Origin: a virus
Virus record (IMG/VR): IMGVR_UViG_3300030380_000566
Location: 1-51,883 of that record
Length of the DNA: 51,883 nucleotides
Reading direction: 5' to 3' (one strand)
Under the pieces are notes generated by a model that saw only the letters and a program-made list of their open reading frames with translations, was not told the DNA's origin and ran no database searches. The first letter of the stretch is position 1. Each line of letters opens with the position of its first letter. Both the position numbers and the translations under genes were made by a program. Of the stretch, positions 16,380 to 24,957 are shown piece by piece.

Positions 16380-19166
16380 TTAAGTTAATTTTCTCCACTT
16401 GTCTACATACACTTTTCTAAAGCCTTTTTTAACAAGACCTTTTACTAAATACCAATCACCTATTTTACCCTCTTCAACTATCTGTTTACCTATGCGAGTA
16501 TATTTAAATCTATCAATGGTACTTATAATTGGACCAGTGTCATCTTCAAAAGTTAAGTTTAACCATAAATGATTTCTATCAACTCTACGTCCACCTCTTT
16601 TAGCTAAGTTGACTGTCTCGTTCATATCTCGTAAGTTTTTCTCTGTTAACTTGCCGAAGAATACAAATCTTCCTGGTCGGTCTGCATCTAGTTCAGATAT
16701 GTCAGTAATGTCTGAAACTATGCCATGCTTCTCTGGTTCTTTTTTAATATGGCCAAACCTTCTCTCACATTCAAATATATCATCATATGGAGTAGTGCCT
16801 TCATTTAAAAGTTTTTCTTGTCTTGGGGTAAGGTTTATTTTTTCAATGCGTCTATTAATAATATCTTCAGCAACTTTTAATCCTACACCTTTTATATTTG
16901 TTAGCCCACCTATTAGTTTACCTTCTTGTACAGACCAATTTAGTTGAGATAAAAATTTATCAAAAGGTCTATACTCAAAACCTTCCTTAACTAATTCTCT
17001 TAATAATTTTATCCCTTGAGTTTCATCCCTAACATTTCGCAAACATGCAGCAGCAAACTCAAGAGGAAACTTAGACTTAAGAACACAACACCAATAAGAA
17101 AGTAAACCATAACTAATAGCATGAGACCTATTAAAAGCCCAAGACCCCATAGTGTTGATATTATCCCATATCCTTTTTGCATCAGCTTCTTCAAGACCAT
17201 TTTCCTTTGCTCCTATTTTAAACCTTTCCCAATATTGGTCAAAGAACTCTTGACCTAATGATTTGCTCATGGCTTTACGCAGTTGTGATATATCTTCCCA
17301 AGATAGCTTACCTACATGACGACCTATTTCCATAACTTGTTCTTGGTATACAACTATGCCATAAGTTATTTCAGTTATATCTTTTACTATTGGGTGAAGA
17401 TACTCTACTGGTTTTGCTCCTGTGTGCCTACTTATATATTGAGTAGTTCCTCCAGAAACTAATGGACCAGGACGACCCAAAGCAGTCAGAGCAGCAATCT
17501 CTTCAAACTTATAAACTTTCATTTGTCTAGTTAAAGACTGTAGAGCATAACCCTCAAACTGAAATATACCAGAATACTTTTCATCATTTAAAACTTTAAA
17601 AGCTAGTTTATCATCTAATGGATAGTCTACTAATTTTTGTCGTTCCCATTTGACTTGGTCTAATACATCTTGAAGAACTGATAGAGTTCGTAAACCTAAA
17701 GCATCTATTTTAAGTAGGTTTAATTTTTCTGCATCATATTTATCAACTTGTAAGGCTTGGGTTTGTTCATTGAAAGAACAATATTTATTAACAGCATTTT
17801 CAGTAACAACTATACCAGCAGCATGTACCCCATTGTGCCTAGCATGAAACTCCATTTGTGAAGCTATGCGCATTTGAGGATACTTTTTTAATATTTCTCT
17901 ACCGATATCTAAATCATTAAATGTATCCATAATACAAAAAGCAGCACGAGCATCACCACCACTCCTTTCAATAATAGCACCTTTTAAATCATTAACTTCC
18001 CATTGTGGTATATTTAATTCTTTAGCTACTTCAGTGATAGTGCTTTTAGCTTTATATCTACTTATTGTACCTAGCTTAGCAACATTAGCATTACCATACT
18101 TTTCTCTCAGATAATCATATACCATATCTCTTCTATCATCTTGAAAATCTATATCAATATCTGGTAAGTCTGCTCTGTTAAGATCTATAAATCTTTCAAA
18201 TAATAAATTATGTACCAGTGGGTCAACATCAGTAATGCCTAACAAATAACAAACTAAAGACCCAGCACTACTACCTCTAGCTGGTCCAACTAGCATATGT
18301 TCCTTAGCATAGTTAACCATATCAGCTATAACAAAAAAGTAATCCTCATACTTTTTATTATCTATTAAACCTAATTCATAAACCAATCTATCATAGTATT
18401 TTTTGTCTTTTAGGTTGATGTTTAATTTAGTGGCACCTTCTTGGCAAAGTTGTAATAATGTCTTTTTACTGTTAAACTTAACCATATTGGCTTGTTTTAA
18501 TGTCGCTACGCACACTTTAGCTATTGAATAGGTATTATCTATTGCCTCTTTTGGAGCCCAATTTACACAATCTTTATATTCCCACTCGTTTAAAATATGC
18601 ATAGGTTTTGTTCTATCTGTTCTGTTTCTACCTACTAAAACCTGATAAACTTTTCTATCGGATATGGTTGGGTAGTAATTATCGCTGGTAGCTACTAATG
18701 GGAACTTTTTAGTTAAACAACTCTTATCACTTATAGGGCTACATTCAGCAAATATGTTTTCATTAGCTTTAGGTAACAATCCCCAATTAGGATTAGGACC
18801 ACTAAATATTATAACATTATCACTCACATCAAATAATTGTGTATAGTCTAATCTAGGCACATAGTAGAAATTTTCTTTCTTTAATGATTCAGAGTTTAAC
18901 CTATATATCTCTTCAAGACCTTTATTGTTCTTAGCTAAAAATGTCATATAATTGATAGGTTGTTTTGTACGTTCTTTACTATCTTCAACAAAACCTATCT
19001 CAACTCCGTAGATTGGTTTTTTGCAGATCTTCGAAAATGGCACATGTCCCCATGTACTGTTATCTGTTATAGCTACAGTATCATTATTACAAGTCTCTAT
19101 AACTTTATTAAGTGGACCATAAGCTTTACGGAAAGAATATTCTGTGCGTACTTTTAAATTAATCAT
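16380..19166 (-). CDS. dnaE: C-family DNA polymerase III alpha subunit (DnaE-like)
   Basis: The product has 928 residues. Catalytic motifs are GPARGSSAGS (294-303), PDIDIDF (335-341, the first two Asp) and KIDALGLRTL (Asp488, the third Asp). A C-terminal OB-fold-like region begins near GRFVFFGKLTEKN. The N-terminal PHP region is degenerate: the metal-binding H-x-H-S pattern is replaced by LKVRTEYSF, and TDHG by ITDNSTWG. PHP proofreading is therefore probably lost, and the DnaQ-like gene just upstream may supply it. It is shorter than cellular DnaE (about 1160 residues). It overlaps the exonuclease gene by eight bases. Confidence 0.92.
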   Translation of the reverse strand: MINLKVRTEYSFRKAYGPLNKVIETCNNDTVAITDNSTWGHVPFSKICKKPIYGVEIGFVEDSKERTKQPINYMTFLAKNNKGLEEIYRLNSESLKKENFYYVPRLDYTQLFDVSDNVIIFSGPNPNWGLLPKANENIFAECSPISDKSCLTKKFPLVATSDNYYPTISDRKVYQVLVGRNRTDRTKPMHILNEWEYKDCVNWAPKEAIDNTYSIAKVCVATLKQANMVKFNSKKTLLQLCQEGATKLNINLKDKKYYDRLVYELGLIDNKKYEDYFFVIADMVNYAKEHMLVGPARGSSAGSLVCYLLGITDVDPLVHNLLFERFIDLNRADLPDIDIDFQDDRRDMVYDYLREKYGNANVAKLGTISRYKAKSTITEVAKELNIPQWEVNDLKGAIIERSGGDARAAFCIMDTFNDLDIGREILKKYPQMRIASQMEFHARHNGVHAAGIVVTENAVNKYCSFNEQTQALQVDKYDAEKLNLLKIDALGLRTLSVLQDVLDQVKWERQKLVDYPLDDKLAFKVLNDEKYSGIFQFEGYALQSLTRQMKVYKFEEIAALTALGRPGPLVSGGTTQYISRHTGAKPVEYLHPIVKDITEITYGIVVYQEQVMEIGRHVGKLSWEDISQLRKAMSKSLGQEFFDQYWERFKIGAKENGLEEADAKRIWDNINTMGSWAFNRSHAISYGLLSYWCCVLKSKFPLEFAAACLRNVRDETQGIKLLRELVKEGFEYRPFDKFLSQLNWSVQEGKLIGGLTNIKGVGLKVAEDIINRRIEKINLTPRQEKLLNEGTTPYDDIFECERRFGHIKKEPEKHGIVSDITDISELDADRPGRFVFFGKLTEKNLRDMNETVNLAKRGGRRVDRNHLWLNLTFEDDTGPIISTIDRFKYTRIGKQIVEEGKIGDWYLVKGLVKKGFRKVYVDKWRKLT

Positions 19167-19701
19167 TTAAGTGTCCTTCTTTTTTATACCATTTTAAAAC
19201 TTCAATAGTAGCCTTAACATCGTCTATGGCTCTGTGAGCACCTTTGTGTTCCTTACCTGTTACCTCTAAATAGATGTCTGTAAGCTTTCTTTTTATACCC
19301 CAAACTTTTTCTCCTACTTCTATTGTACATAAATGTTTAGGTGGCCATGGGAACTTTATCAACTTATCAATTCTAATTAAATTATACTTTAACACATTGG
19401 AATCAAAAGGTAAGTTGTGTGCAGCTAAAACTTTTTCTCCTATAAAAAATTCTACTAACTTATCATAGTAAGCTATGAAGGGTGGTTGGTCTTTTAGGTC
19501 TTCATTTTTAATACCTGTTATTTTAGTTATCTTGGGTGATAGTTCTTGGTTGGGATTAACTAAGAACCCCAACTCCTCTTTTACATTTAAATCTTTATCT
19601 AACTTAACAGCACCGAACTCTATTATATAAGGTTGCTGTTTTATATCTACTGCATCTGGCATAACTAAGCCAGTAGTTTCAAGATCCATTACTATCATCA
19701 A
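19159..19701 (-). CDS. dnaQ: DnaQ-like 3'-5' exonuclease (DEDDh)
   Basis: The product has 180 residues. Exo I is DLETTG (Asp6, Glu8), Exo II is AHNLPFDSNVL (Asp100) and Exo III is HRAIDD (His156, Asp161), giving a complete DEDDh set. This is the proofreading class of exonuclease. Its gene directly precedes and overlaps the phage DnaE, whose own PHP domain looks inactive, so it is likely the editing subunit. A physical complex is inferred. It overlaps the upstream 96-residue gene by 23 bases. Confidence 0.88.
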   Translation of the reverse strand: MMIVMDLETTGLVMPDAVDIKQQPYIIEFGAVKLDKDLNVKEELGFLVNPNQELSPKITKITGIKNEDLKDQPPFIAYYDKLVEFFIGEKVLAAHNLPFDSNVLKYNLIRIDKLIKFPWPPKHLCTIEVGEKVWGIKRKLTDIYLEVTGKEHKGAHRAIDDVKATIEVLKWYKKEGHLND

Positions 19702-19969
19702 TATCCTCCAAAATAAATGAATAAACTCCTAAGTCATGTATTGAGTCTTGGTGCTTGTCTGACCATTGATTACAGTACCTAATTAATTTAGTTACCATCA
19801 TGTTTACTGCACCTAGCCTATTCCAATCTTCTACTGAATTACATTTTAAACCATTAGGGAAAAGACTTTTCATAACCTCCCCATGTATCATGTAAGAGTG
19901 TCCATATCTTTTACCTTTATACTCTGCAGTCTTTAGAGCTGTTTTAATTTTATCAGCGAGCATCTTCAT
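19679..19969 (-). CDS. DUF1599/Nmad1-like all-alpha protein
   Basis: The product has 96 residues. The pattern RYGHSYMIHGEVMKSLFPNG, then MMVTKLIRYCNQWSD and DSIHDLGVYSFIL, resembles the all-alpha nucleotide-associated DUF1599 (Nmad1) or DUF6378 families. In those, a conserved 'K-x-x-R...D-x-x-x-D-x-x-x-Y' helix pair is typical. Relatives have been linked to nucleotide pyrophosphohydrolase folds or modified-nucleotide metabolism. Here the setting is a replication and nucleotide operon. The assignment is from motif shape only. Confidence 0.5.
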   Translation of the reverse strand: MKMLADKIKTALKTAEYKGKRYGHSYMIHGEVMKSLFPNGLKCNSVEDWNRLGAVNMMVTKLIRYCNQWSDKHQDSIHDLGVYSFILEDIDDSNGS

Positions 19970-20168
19970 CTCCTTCTAATTTAAGTTGAGCAATCTCGTC
20001 TTGAAGTTCATGACAAGTATCCATGAGTTGTTCTATTTTAGCTTCATGGTCTTCATAATTATTTATTATATCTTCAAGCTTATCTCTCAAAGTAGGTCTC
20101 ACATCTAATATACGAGCAACAGGCTCTCTATCTAATTCAATATTATTATTTATTATTCTTAGTTCCAT
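19953..20168 (-). CDS. Small coiled-coil protein
   Basis: The product has 71 residues. The first 20 residues are short beta-like segments (MELRIINNNIELDREPV). The rest is an acidic helix with heptad spacing (KLEDIINNYEDHEAKIEQLM) and an ending EIAQLKLEGDEDAR. No family is recognised. It overlaps the downstream gene by 17 bases and abuts the upstream HAD gene, so it is co-transcribed with replication genes. Confidence 0.6.
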   Translation of the reverse strand: MELRIINNNIELDREPVARILDVRPTLRDKLEDIINNYEDHEAKIEQLMDTCHELQDEIAQLKLEGDEDAR

Positions 20169-20618
20169 TTAATAATCTCCTTTGTTTACTTGTAGACAAG
20201 TTAAGCCTAAGTCTTCTCTGTACATTTGTACTACATCATCTCTATCTTCTAATACAAACCAAACTCTTTTAGGATTAACATATTCTTTTACAATTTTTAA
20301 TTTAACATCCGCATCAGAGTTTTTATCCCCATCATTACGCATTAATAAATTATCATAAGGTATTTCATTTAATCTTAGCCAGTGTTGAGTTATCTTCTTC
20401 CACTTTTTCTCTCTGGCTGTAATTAAATAAATTTTAGTTTCTGCATCTTTTAGATTCCTTACAATATTAGCTATATCTTCAATACAACCAGATGTTGTTG
20501 ACCGAGCATTAAACTCATCATAATCTTTTTCAGTGAGTTCATCTTTTTCTAATATTTTAGCCCTGTCACCTATAGTAGCTAATGTACCATCAATATCGCA
20601 TAATATAATTCTTTTCAT
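20169..20618 (-). CDS. HAD-family phosphatase, polynucleotide 3'-phosphatase-like
   Basis: The product has 149 residues. HAD motif I is CDIDGTLATI, motif II is IYLITAREKKW, and the C-terminal acidic motif is VWFVLEDRDDVV. The stretch TQHWLRLNEIPYDNLLMRND followed by DADVKLKIV is characteristic of the T4 polynucleotide kinase phosphatase domain. The kinase half is missing, as in many stand-alone phage versions. The expected reaction is removal of 3' phosphates from nucleic-acid ends or dephosphorylation of nucleotides. It lies next to ThyX. Confidence 0.75.
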   Translation of the reverse strand: MKRIILCDIDGTLATIGDRAKILEKDELTEKDYDEFNARSTTSGCIEDIANIVRNLKDAETKIYLITAREKKWKKITQHWLRLNEIPYDNLLMRNDGDKNSDADVKLKIVKEYVNPKRVWFVLEDRDDVVQMYREDLGLTCLQVNKGDY

Positions 20619-20619
20619 A

Positions 20620-21273
20620 TTACACCTTTTTGTTTAATGGTTTAGCCATTGAAGGAGCAGACCACTCTTTTGGAGTTAAAAATGGTTCTGCCCAATCATG
20701 TACTTTAATAACTTCAGCTACCATAAGCTTGAAGACCTCTCTGTATTCACCTTGTGCTCTTGGGCTTAATCTAGACTTAGCCATTTCATGCAAAGTTCTT
20801 AAATTAAATTTAGCTACGATATTAGTGTGAATATTTGTAGGCAATATACCTCTAGCATCTTCTGCATTTACTCCTGAGTTTCTTAACTTTTGATAATACT
20901 CATTTATAGTTTTCATAGCTTCATCATAATGATGTTTACCTGCTGGGTACTTTTCTATTTCTTCAGGTACAAAATAACCGAAGCCTTGCATATCCACTGT
21001 ACGTTGTGATTGTTGTGCGTAGCTACCTTGTCTTGTGCGTACAAACTGATGAGTAAAGCCACGAGTAACTTCTCTAATATCAAATACATAATCAACAAAC
21101 TCCCATGATGATTTTATAGTATTTAGCATATAATCCAGTTCAGCTTGTTTTTTATCTTCTGGCCAATCTTTAATTTTAGCATACGCATCATCTTCATTCA
21201 TTAACCTAGTATTCTTAGTAAACAATAAAAGGTTTTTAGCATCGCTAGTATAATTTATTAATTTAACCTTCAT
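20620..21273 (-). CDS. thyX: Flavin-dependent thymidylate synthase
   Basis: The product has 217 residues. The ThyX signature RHRxxSxxxxSxR appears as RTRQGSYAQQSQR (79-91), with His replaced by Thr but both Ser and the flanking Arg kept. The C-terminal NLRTLHEMAKSRLSPRAQGE matches the substrate-binding 'R...AQ.E.R' region. ThyX makes dTMP from dUMP using FAD, NADPH and methylenetetrahydrofolate. A phage copy raises dTMP for an AT-rich genome. It overlaps the lipoprotein gene by 11 bases. A flavoprotein-like gene lies upstream in the operon. Confidence 0.88.
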   Translation of the reverse strand: MKVKLINYTSDAKNLLLFTKNTRLMNEDDAYAKIKDWPEDKKQAELDYMLNTIKSSWEFVDYVFDIREVTRGFTHQFVRTRQGSYAQQSQRTVDMQGFGYFVPEEIEKYPAGKHHYDEAMKTINEYYQKLRNSGVNAEDARGILPTNIHTNIVAKFNLRTLHEMAKSRLSPRAQGEYREVFKLMVAEVIKVHDWAEPFLTPKEWSAPSMAKPLNKKV

Positions 21274-21712
21274 TGTCTAACTCCTCTATCAACTCATTGG
21301 TAAACTGATGAGGAACAGCCAACATTACATAAGCCTCAAAATTACTACCACTCTTTTTAATATTAACTTTAACTCTTTCAAAGTTTTCAATACGCATATT
21401 AATAGTTTCAATAAAAGCTACTTCAGTATTTTGAGCTGAACCTCTTGATAAATAATATTTTGATTTGCCTTTTACTTCACTAGCTATCATATCAGCTGCT
21501 GTACGTTTTGCTGCCATTGTTGCCATATCTAAGGCAAGTTGTTTATGTTTAGATTTACCATACCCACTGACTACAGTGCTACCTTCTACTGTTGGTGGGT
21601 CAATGTACCATATTGGGTCAGGAGAGTTAAAGTTATAAGAACACCCTCCTAAAAATTTTATTACTATGACAAATATTACAATGCCTATAAATAATTTTAT
21701 GTATTCTCTCAT
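21263..21712 (-). CDS. LPP20-like lipoprotein
   Basis: The product has 149 residues. A hydrophobic signal segment (residues 5-20) ends in a lipobox LGGC (Cys24), predicting lipid attachment after signal peptidase II cleavage. The mature part has VVSGYGKSKHKQLALDMATM, then AAKRTAADMIASEVKGKS. This resembles the 'GxGxS...A...A...A' core of LPP20 lipoproteins. The ribosome-binding site AAGAAAGGAAT belongs to the phage's common type. It would sit in the host outer or inner membrane. Blocking of superinfection, as by T5 Llp, is a possible role but only a guess. Confidence 0.7.
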   Translation of the reverse strand: MREYIKLFIGIVIFVIVIKFLGGCSYNFNSPDPIWYIDPPTVEGSTVVSGYGKSKHKQLALDMATMAAKRTAADMIASEVKGKSKYYLSRGSAQNTEVAFIETINMRIENFERVKVNIKKSGSNFEAYVMLAVPHQFTNELIEELDNEG

Positions 21713-21713
21713 A

Positions 21714-22634
21714 TTATATTCCTTTCTTACTGTGTAGTTGAATTAAATAATTATCACCAATCATATTATCAATAACATTTATATCATCAACAATATCATC
21801 AAGCAATAACTGCCTCCATGTAGCAAACCTACCCACAGAAAAAATATTATACTTTTGTGTTAAATACAAAATAAATTCTTTACGAACTTTTTCTTCTATT
21901 GGTAAAAGTTTACCATACTTCATCTCAGACACTGTTATGTATTTTAACTCATATGGCTTTACACCAAAATCATCTTTTAAAAAACTAAAAATATCTGAGC
22001 CGTCTTTTGTTGGTCTAGAAATGTACTCTGCCATAACTACATTACCAGTTATTGATACTCTGTAGCAATCTGTTATATCACTAGGATAATAAACAGTCTG
22101 ATACAAAGATGTTTTAGGATTAGTTATAACAGCCCTTTTAGACCAAATAGTCTTAAACTTAAAATCAGGTTTATTTGGCCAACTAATTATCTTCATCATA
22201 GTCGGCATAGGTATTGTGGATAAAATAGGTTCTCTAAAATTGTTACAAGCTTCATAATTTAAAATTTCATTATACTCAATATTTAAACTATTAGCCATTA
22301 AGCTTATAAATTTTAAAGGTGCTATGTATCTGTGTACTGGTTCAAGATTACTAATAGACCTATCATAATAAGCACCTGTTACTTTTAAAGAATATTTATT
22401 GCTTAAAAATAAATCAGGTTTAGTAATCAACCTATCTTCATACTTTATAGCCTTACTAACTTTTACCTTTTTAAAAGGGATACCAGTGGCTATAGCTACC
22501 TTATCAGACCTAAACCTTAACAATGCGTCATGGTTGTTGGGTAATGAAGGTTGTCCTTCTTTTATAGTTGGATTATATCTGCGTAACATATTAGCAGTTA
22601 ACAGACCACCCATACCTGCACCATAGATAATCAT
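21714..22634 (-). CDS. FAD-dependent oxidoreductase-like protein
   Basis: The product has 306 residues. It starts directly with a Rossmann dinucleotide loop MIIYGAGMGGLLTANMLRR (GxGxxG at 5-10). Near the C-terminus YNIFSVGRFATWRQLLLDDI recalls the FAD-contacting 'GR...W...D' end of UDP-galactopyranose mutase and amine-oxidase-type flavoproteins. No linked catalytic motif is clear. Position beside ThyX and a lipoprotein could suggest redox supply or sugar/surface modification, both speculative. It overlaps the upstream gene by four bases. Confidence 0.65.
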   Translation of the reverse strand: MIIYGAGMGGLLTANMLRRYNPTIKEGQPSLPNNHDALLRFRSDKVAIATGIPFKKVKVSKAIKYEDRLITKPDLFLSNKYSLKVTGAYYDRSISNLEPVHRYIAPLKFISLMANSLNIEYNEILNYEACNNFREPILSTIPMPTMMKIISWPNKPDFKFKTIWSKRAVITNPKTSLYQTVYYPSDITDCYRVSITGNVVMAEYISRPTKDGSDIFSFLKDDFGVKPYELKYITVSEMKYGKLLPIEEKVRKEFILYLTQKYNIFSVGRFATWRQLLLDDIVDDINVIDNMIGDNYLIQLHSKKGI

Positions 22635-23200
22635 CTCTTGAACCTAATTCTGCCTTTTGCTAGATCCCATGCTAGGTCTTGACGTCTACCACCTTTAGCT
22701 ATAAAATCTTCATATGTTAACCCTTTATTTTTAATAACAATATCTAAAGAACTAAAGCCATGACTTTCTCTACGTCTTGGGTTTACAATTAAGTCTGTGG
22801 TAAGCTTTCTGCCTTTAAAAAATGACTTACGTCCTCGAGTTTCTTCACCATTTAAACTTCTATTAGACTTAGGTTTTTTATTAGTAGGTTCTGGGTCAAG
22901 CTTACGGATGATACCTTCAGTTCTTAGTTTTTCAAAAAGATTCATTAGTCGCTCTGCTCCAGTCCTGCGGTCAGCGAATCTTCTAACCCTTTTAACTTTT
23001 GTTCTATCGGTATAACTATTATAAAGTTCTACCATATCATCAGAAGTTATTGTACTGTAATTATCAATTAGGTCGTTTATGTTTCTAATTAATATACCTG
23101 ATTTAGCGTCGTCTTTAGCTTGAGTTATTGTATCAAAACAAGCCACAGTGCTAAGTTGATTCTTACTATACTTTTTTAAAAATAATTTATATATCGCCAT
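22631..23200 (-). CDS. Basic DNA-binding-like protein with shared C-terminal module
   Basis: The product has 189 residues. Residues 57-93 (MVELYNSYTDRTKVKRVRRF, then ADRRTGAERLMNLFEKL) match a short module found in DUF3489-like phage and bacterial proteins. A very basic linker follows, including TRGRKSFFKGRK. Residues 140-189 (NPRRRESHGFSSLDIV, TYEDFIAKGGRRQDLAWDL) form the same C-terminal module as in the 14838-15539 protein. DNA binding is likely from charge and fold-like pattern, so it is one candidate regulator of the early operators. The role is inferred. Confidence 0.6.
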   Translation of the reverse strand: MAIYKLFLKKYSKNQLSTVACFDTITQAKDDAKSGILIRNINDLIDNYSTITSDDMVELYNSYTDRTKVKRVRRFADRRTGAERLMNLFEKLRTEGIIRKLDPEPTNKKPKSNRSLNGEETRGRKSFFKGRKLTTDLIVNPRRRESHGFSSLDIVIKNKGLTYEDFIAKGGRRQDLAWDLAKGRIRFKR

Positions 23201-23414
23201 TATCTGCTCCTTCCTCTTCTTTAAGTTTTGATAAAATATTATCTTGTGAAGTTAAAAAACTTTGTACCATGTTCAACATACGTTCTTGTTGTGCCATAGC
23301 TTTTACAGTATAATCTATATATTCATAATAATCTTTTTTTAATAGATCGTACTTTTCTTGTGTTGTTATTTCAGCTACATCTATAGCCTCAATATATTTT
23401 TTTACATAATGCAT
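23187..23414 (-). CDS. Small helical protein, unknown function
   Basis: The product has 75 residues and is almost wholly helical, rich in Glu, Lys and Tyr (YDLLKKDYYEYIDYTVKAMA) with an acidic end. No family is recognised. It has a strong GAGAAAGGAAT ribosome-binding site and its own candidate promoter in the 67-base gap before the UvrD gene end. It overlaps the downstream basic protein by 14 bases. Confidence 0.6.
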   Translation of the reverse strand: MHYVKKYIEAIDVAEITTQEKYDLLKKDYYEYIDYTVKAMAQQERMLNMVQSFLTSQDNILSKLKEEEGADNGDI

Positions 23415-23440
23415 AATTTATTCCTTTCTCAATATTGTTA

Positions 23441-23468
23441 GTATTATTTAAAATCATTTTAATTACAA
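23441..23468 (-). promoter_or_regulatory. Candidate promoter P5 with palindromic spacer
   Basis: On the minus strand, TTGTAA (23463-23468), a 16-base spacer and TAATAC (23441-23446) precede the ribosome-binding site of the 23414 gene. The spacer is filled by the palindrome TTAAAATCATTTTAA (23448-23462), unrelated in sequence to O1-O3 but in the same place. The match is weaker than for P1-P4. Confidence 0.4.
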
Positions 23469-23481
23469 CATTTATTTTACG

Positions 23482-24957
23482 TCAGTTAAAATCAAAGTGT
23501 TTCAAAGTTCTTGGTTGTACGATGTATAATTTATTTTTCGCCCTAGTTATAGCCACATACCAAACTCGTAACTCTTCATCACTATAAATATTATCAAAAC
23601 TTTTTTTGCCCATATCTGTCAATAATAATACATTATCAGCTTCACCACCTTTAATTTGATGGATGGTACTAATTATTATTTTAGGCTTATCACTAAACTT
23701 TTCTCCATTGCGTAAACATGCTCTTAAATATTCTCTATCTTGAAGTGGGATTAATTTTAAAACTTTAAGCCATGATTGTTTTAACATATCTTTAGGTAAA
23801 CCGATATCATTAACTCCATAAGTTTCGAGATCTTCTAATTTGTGTTTTATTGGAATAAATTTTAAAACATTTTTAGCTTCACTTATAGATAGCTTATTAC
23901 CTTTGCGTAAACTTTCCCAAGATACTATAGCTTTAGTTATATCTGTACTTAGGGAACTATTGTTATGTATGATGTAACCTCTGCCTTGTTGTATGGCTAC
24001 TTGTTTACATCGGTTGAGTAAATACTTTGACCTAGCTAATAAAAGCCAATCACCTTTTAAATTAATTTCTTGTTCACTAGCCACCCACTCAACTGCACCT
24101 TCATATTCTCTAGGGTGCCAAGTTTTAGAATATCTCTTTTTTATTCTTTTTAATATTTTATTAGCTAAGTGATGAATGGTTGATGGTATTCTATAAGATT
24201 GTGGTAGGACTATCTTGTTCCCTTTTAAAGATAAAAATTTATTAACATCAGCACCAGCCCATCCAAAAATAGCTTGGTCATCGTCACCTGCTATAAAAAC
24301 TTTTTTTGCAGACTTGGCTAACCTTATACCTAGCTTGTATTGCAAAGAAGATAAATCTTGTGCCTCATCAAATATACAAACATCAACAGGTAGTGTGCCT
24401 TCATACTTTTCTAACATATCAGTAAAATCAAATAACCCAAACTCATGTTTATATTTTTTTAAAGTTTGTTTGTATTGTTCTACCGCATGATATGTTAAAT
24501 CTGTTACATTAGATAATTCAAATTGTTGCTCAGTTGTGCGCATTGTCATCCTAGCTAGTGCATCTATTCTAGCACATTTATCTCCAAGACCATCGCCCAC
24601 AGGTAACATTGTAACCTCGTCATAAATACCTTTAAAAGTTAAACCCATAGCCCTACCAAATTTTTTATAATGACTAGGTGTCATAACTTCATCAGACCTC
24701 AACCCTAATTGTTTAAAAGCTAAAGAGTGTATTGTTCTAAAGAATGGCATTCTATCTTCATCAAACCCAAACCTAGCTATGGCACGTTCTATGGCTTCAT
24801 TTGCAGCTTTACGAGTAAAAGCTAAAAATGCAATACGTTCCGGAGGTATACCACTCTCAATAGCTTCATCCACTATATTTAATAGAGCAGTAGTTTTACC
24901 AGTTCCAGGAGGACCAAGTATTATATTAACCCTGTGTGAAGTCTTTAATTTTACCAT
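23482..24957 (-). CDS. UvrD/Rep-like superfamily 1 DNA helicase
   Basis: The product has 491 residues. Motifs in order are Walker A GPPGTGKT (15-22), Ia FLAFTRKAANEA, II DEAQD (197-201), III GDDDQAIFGWAGAD (224-237), IV LPQSYRIPSTI, V STIHQIKGGEAD and VI VAITRAK (468-474). This is a complete 3'-5' SF1A helicase. It is shorter than UvrD (about 720 residues) and lacks most of the 1B/2B insertions. It probably unwinds DNA at phage replication forks or takes part in repair. It overlaps the upstream 81-residue gene by 32 bases. Confidence 0.9.
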   Translation of the reverse strand: MVKLKTSHRVNIILGPPGTGKTTALLNIVDEAIESGIPPERIAFLAFTRKAANEAIERAIARFGFDEDRMPFFRTIHSLAFKQLGLRSDEVMTPSHYKKFGRAMGLTFKGIYDEVTMLPVGDGLGDKCARIDALARMTMRTTEQQFELSNVTDLTYHAVEQYKQTLKKYKHEFGLFDFTDMLEKYEGTLPVDVCIFDEAQDLSSLQYKLGIRLAKSAKKVFIAGDDDQAIFGWAGADVNKFLSLKGNKIVLPQSYRIPSTIHHLANKILKRIKKRYSKTWHPREYEGAVEWVASEQEINLKGDWLLLARSKYLLNRCKQVAIQQGRGYIIHNNSSLSTDITKAIVSWESLRKGNKLSISEAKNVLKFIPIKHKLEDLETYGVNDIGLPKDMLKQSWLKVLKLIPLQDREYLRACLRNGEKFSDKPKIIISTIHQIKGGEADNVLLLTDMGKKSFDNIYSDEELRVWYVAITRAKNKLYIVQPRTLKHFDFN

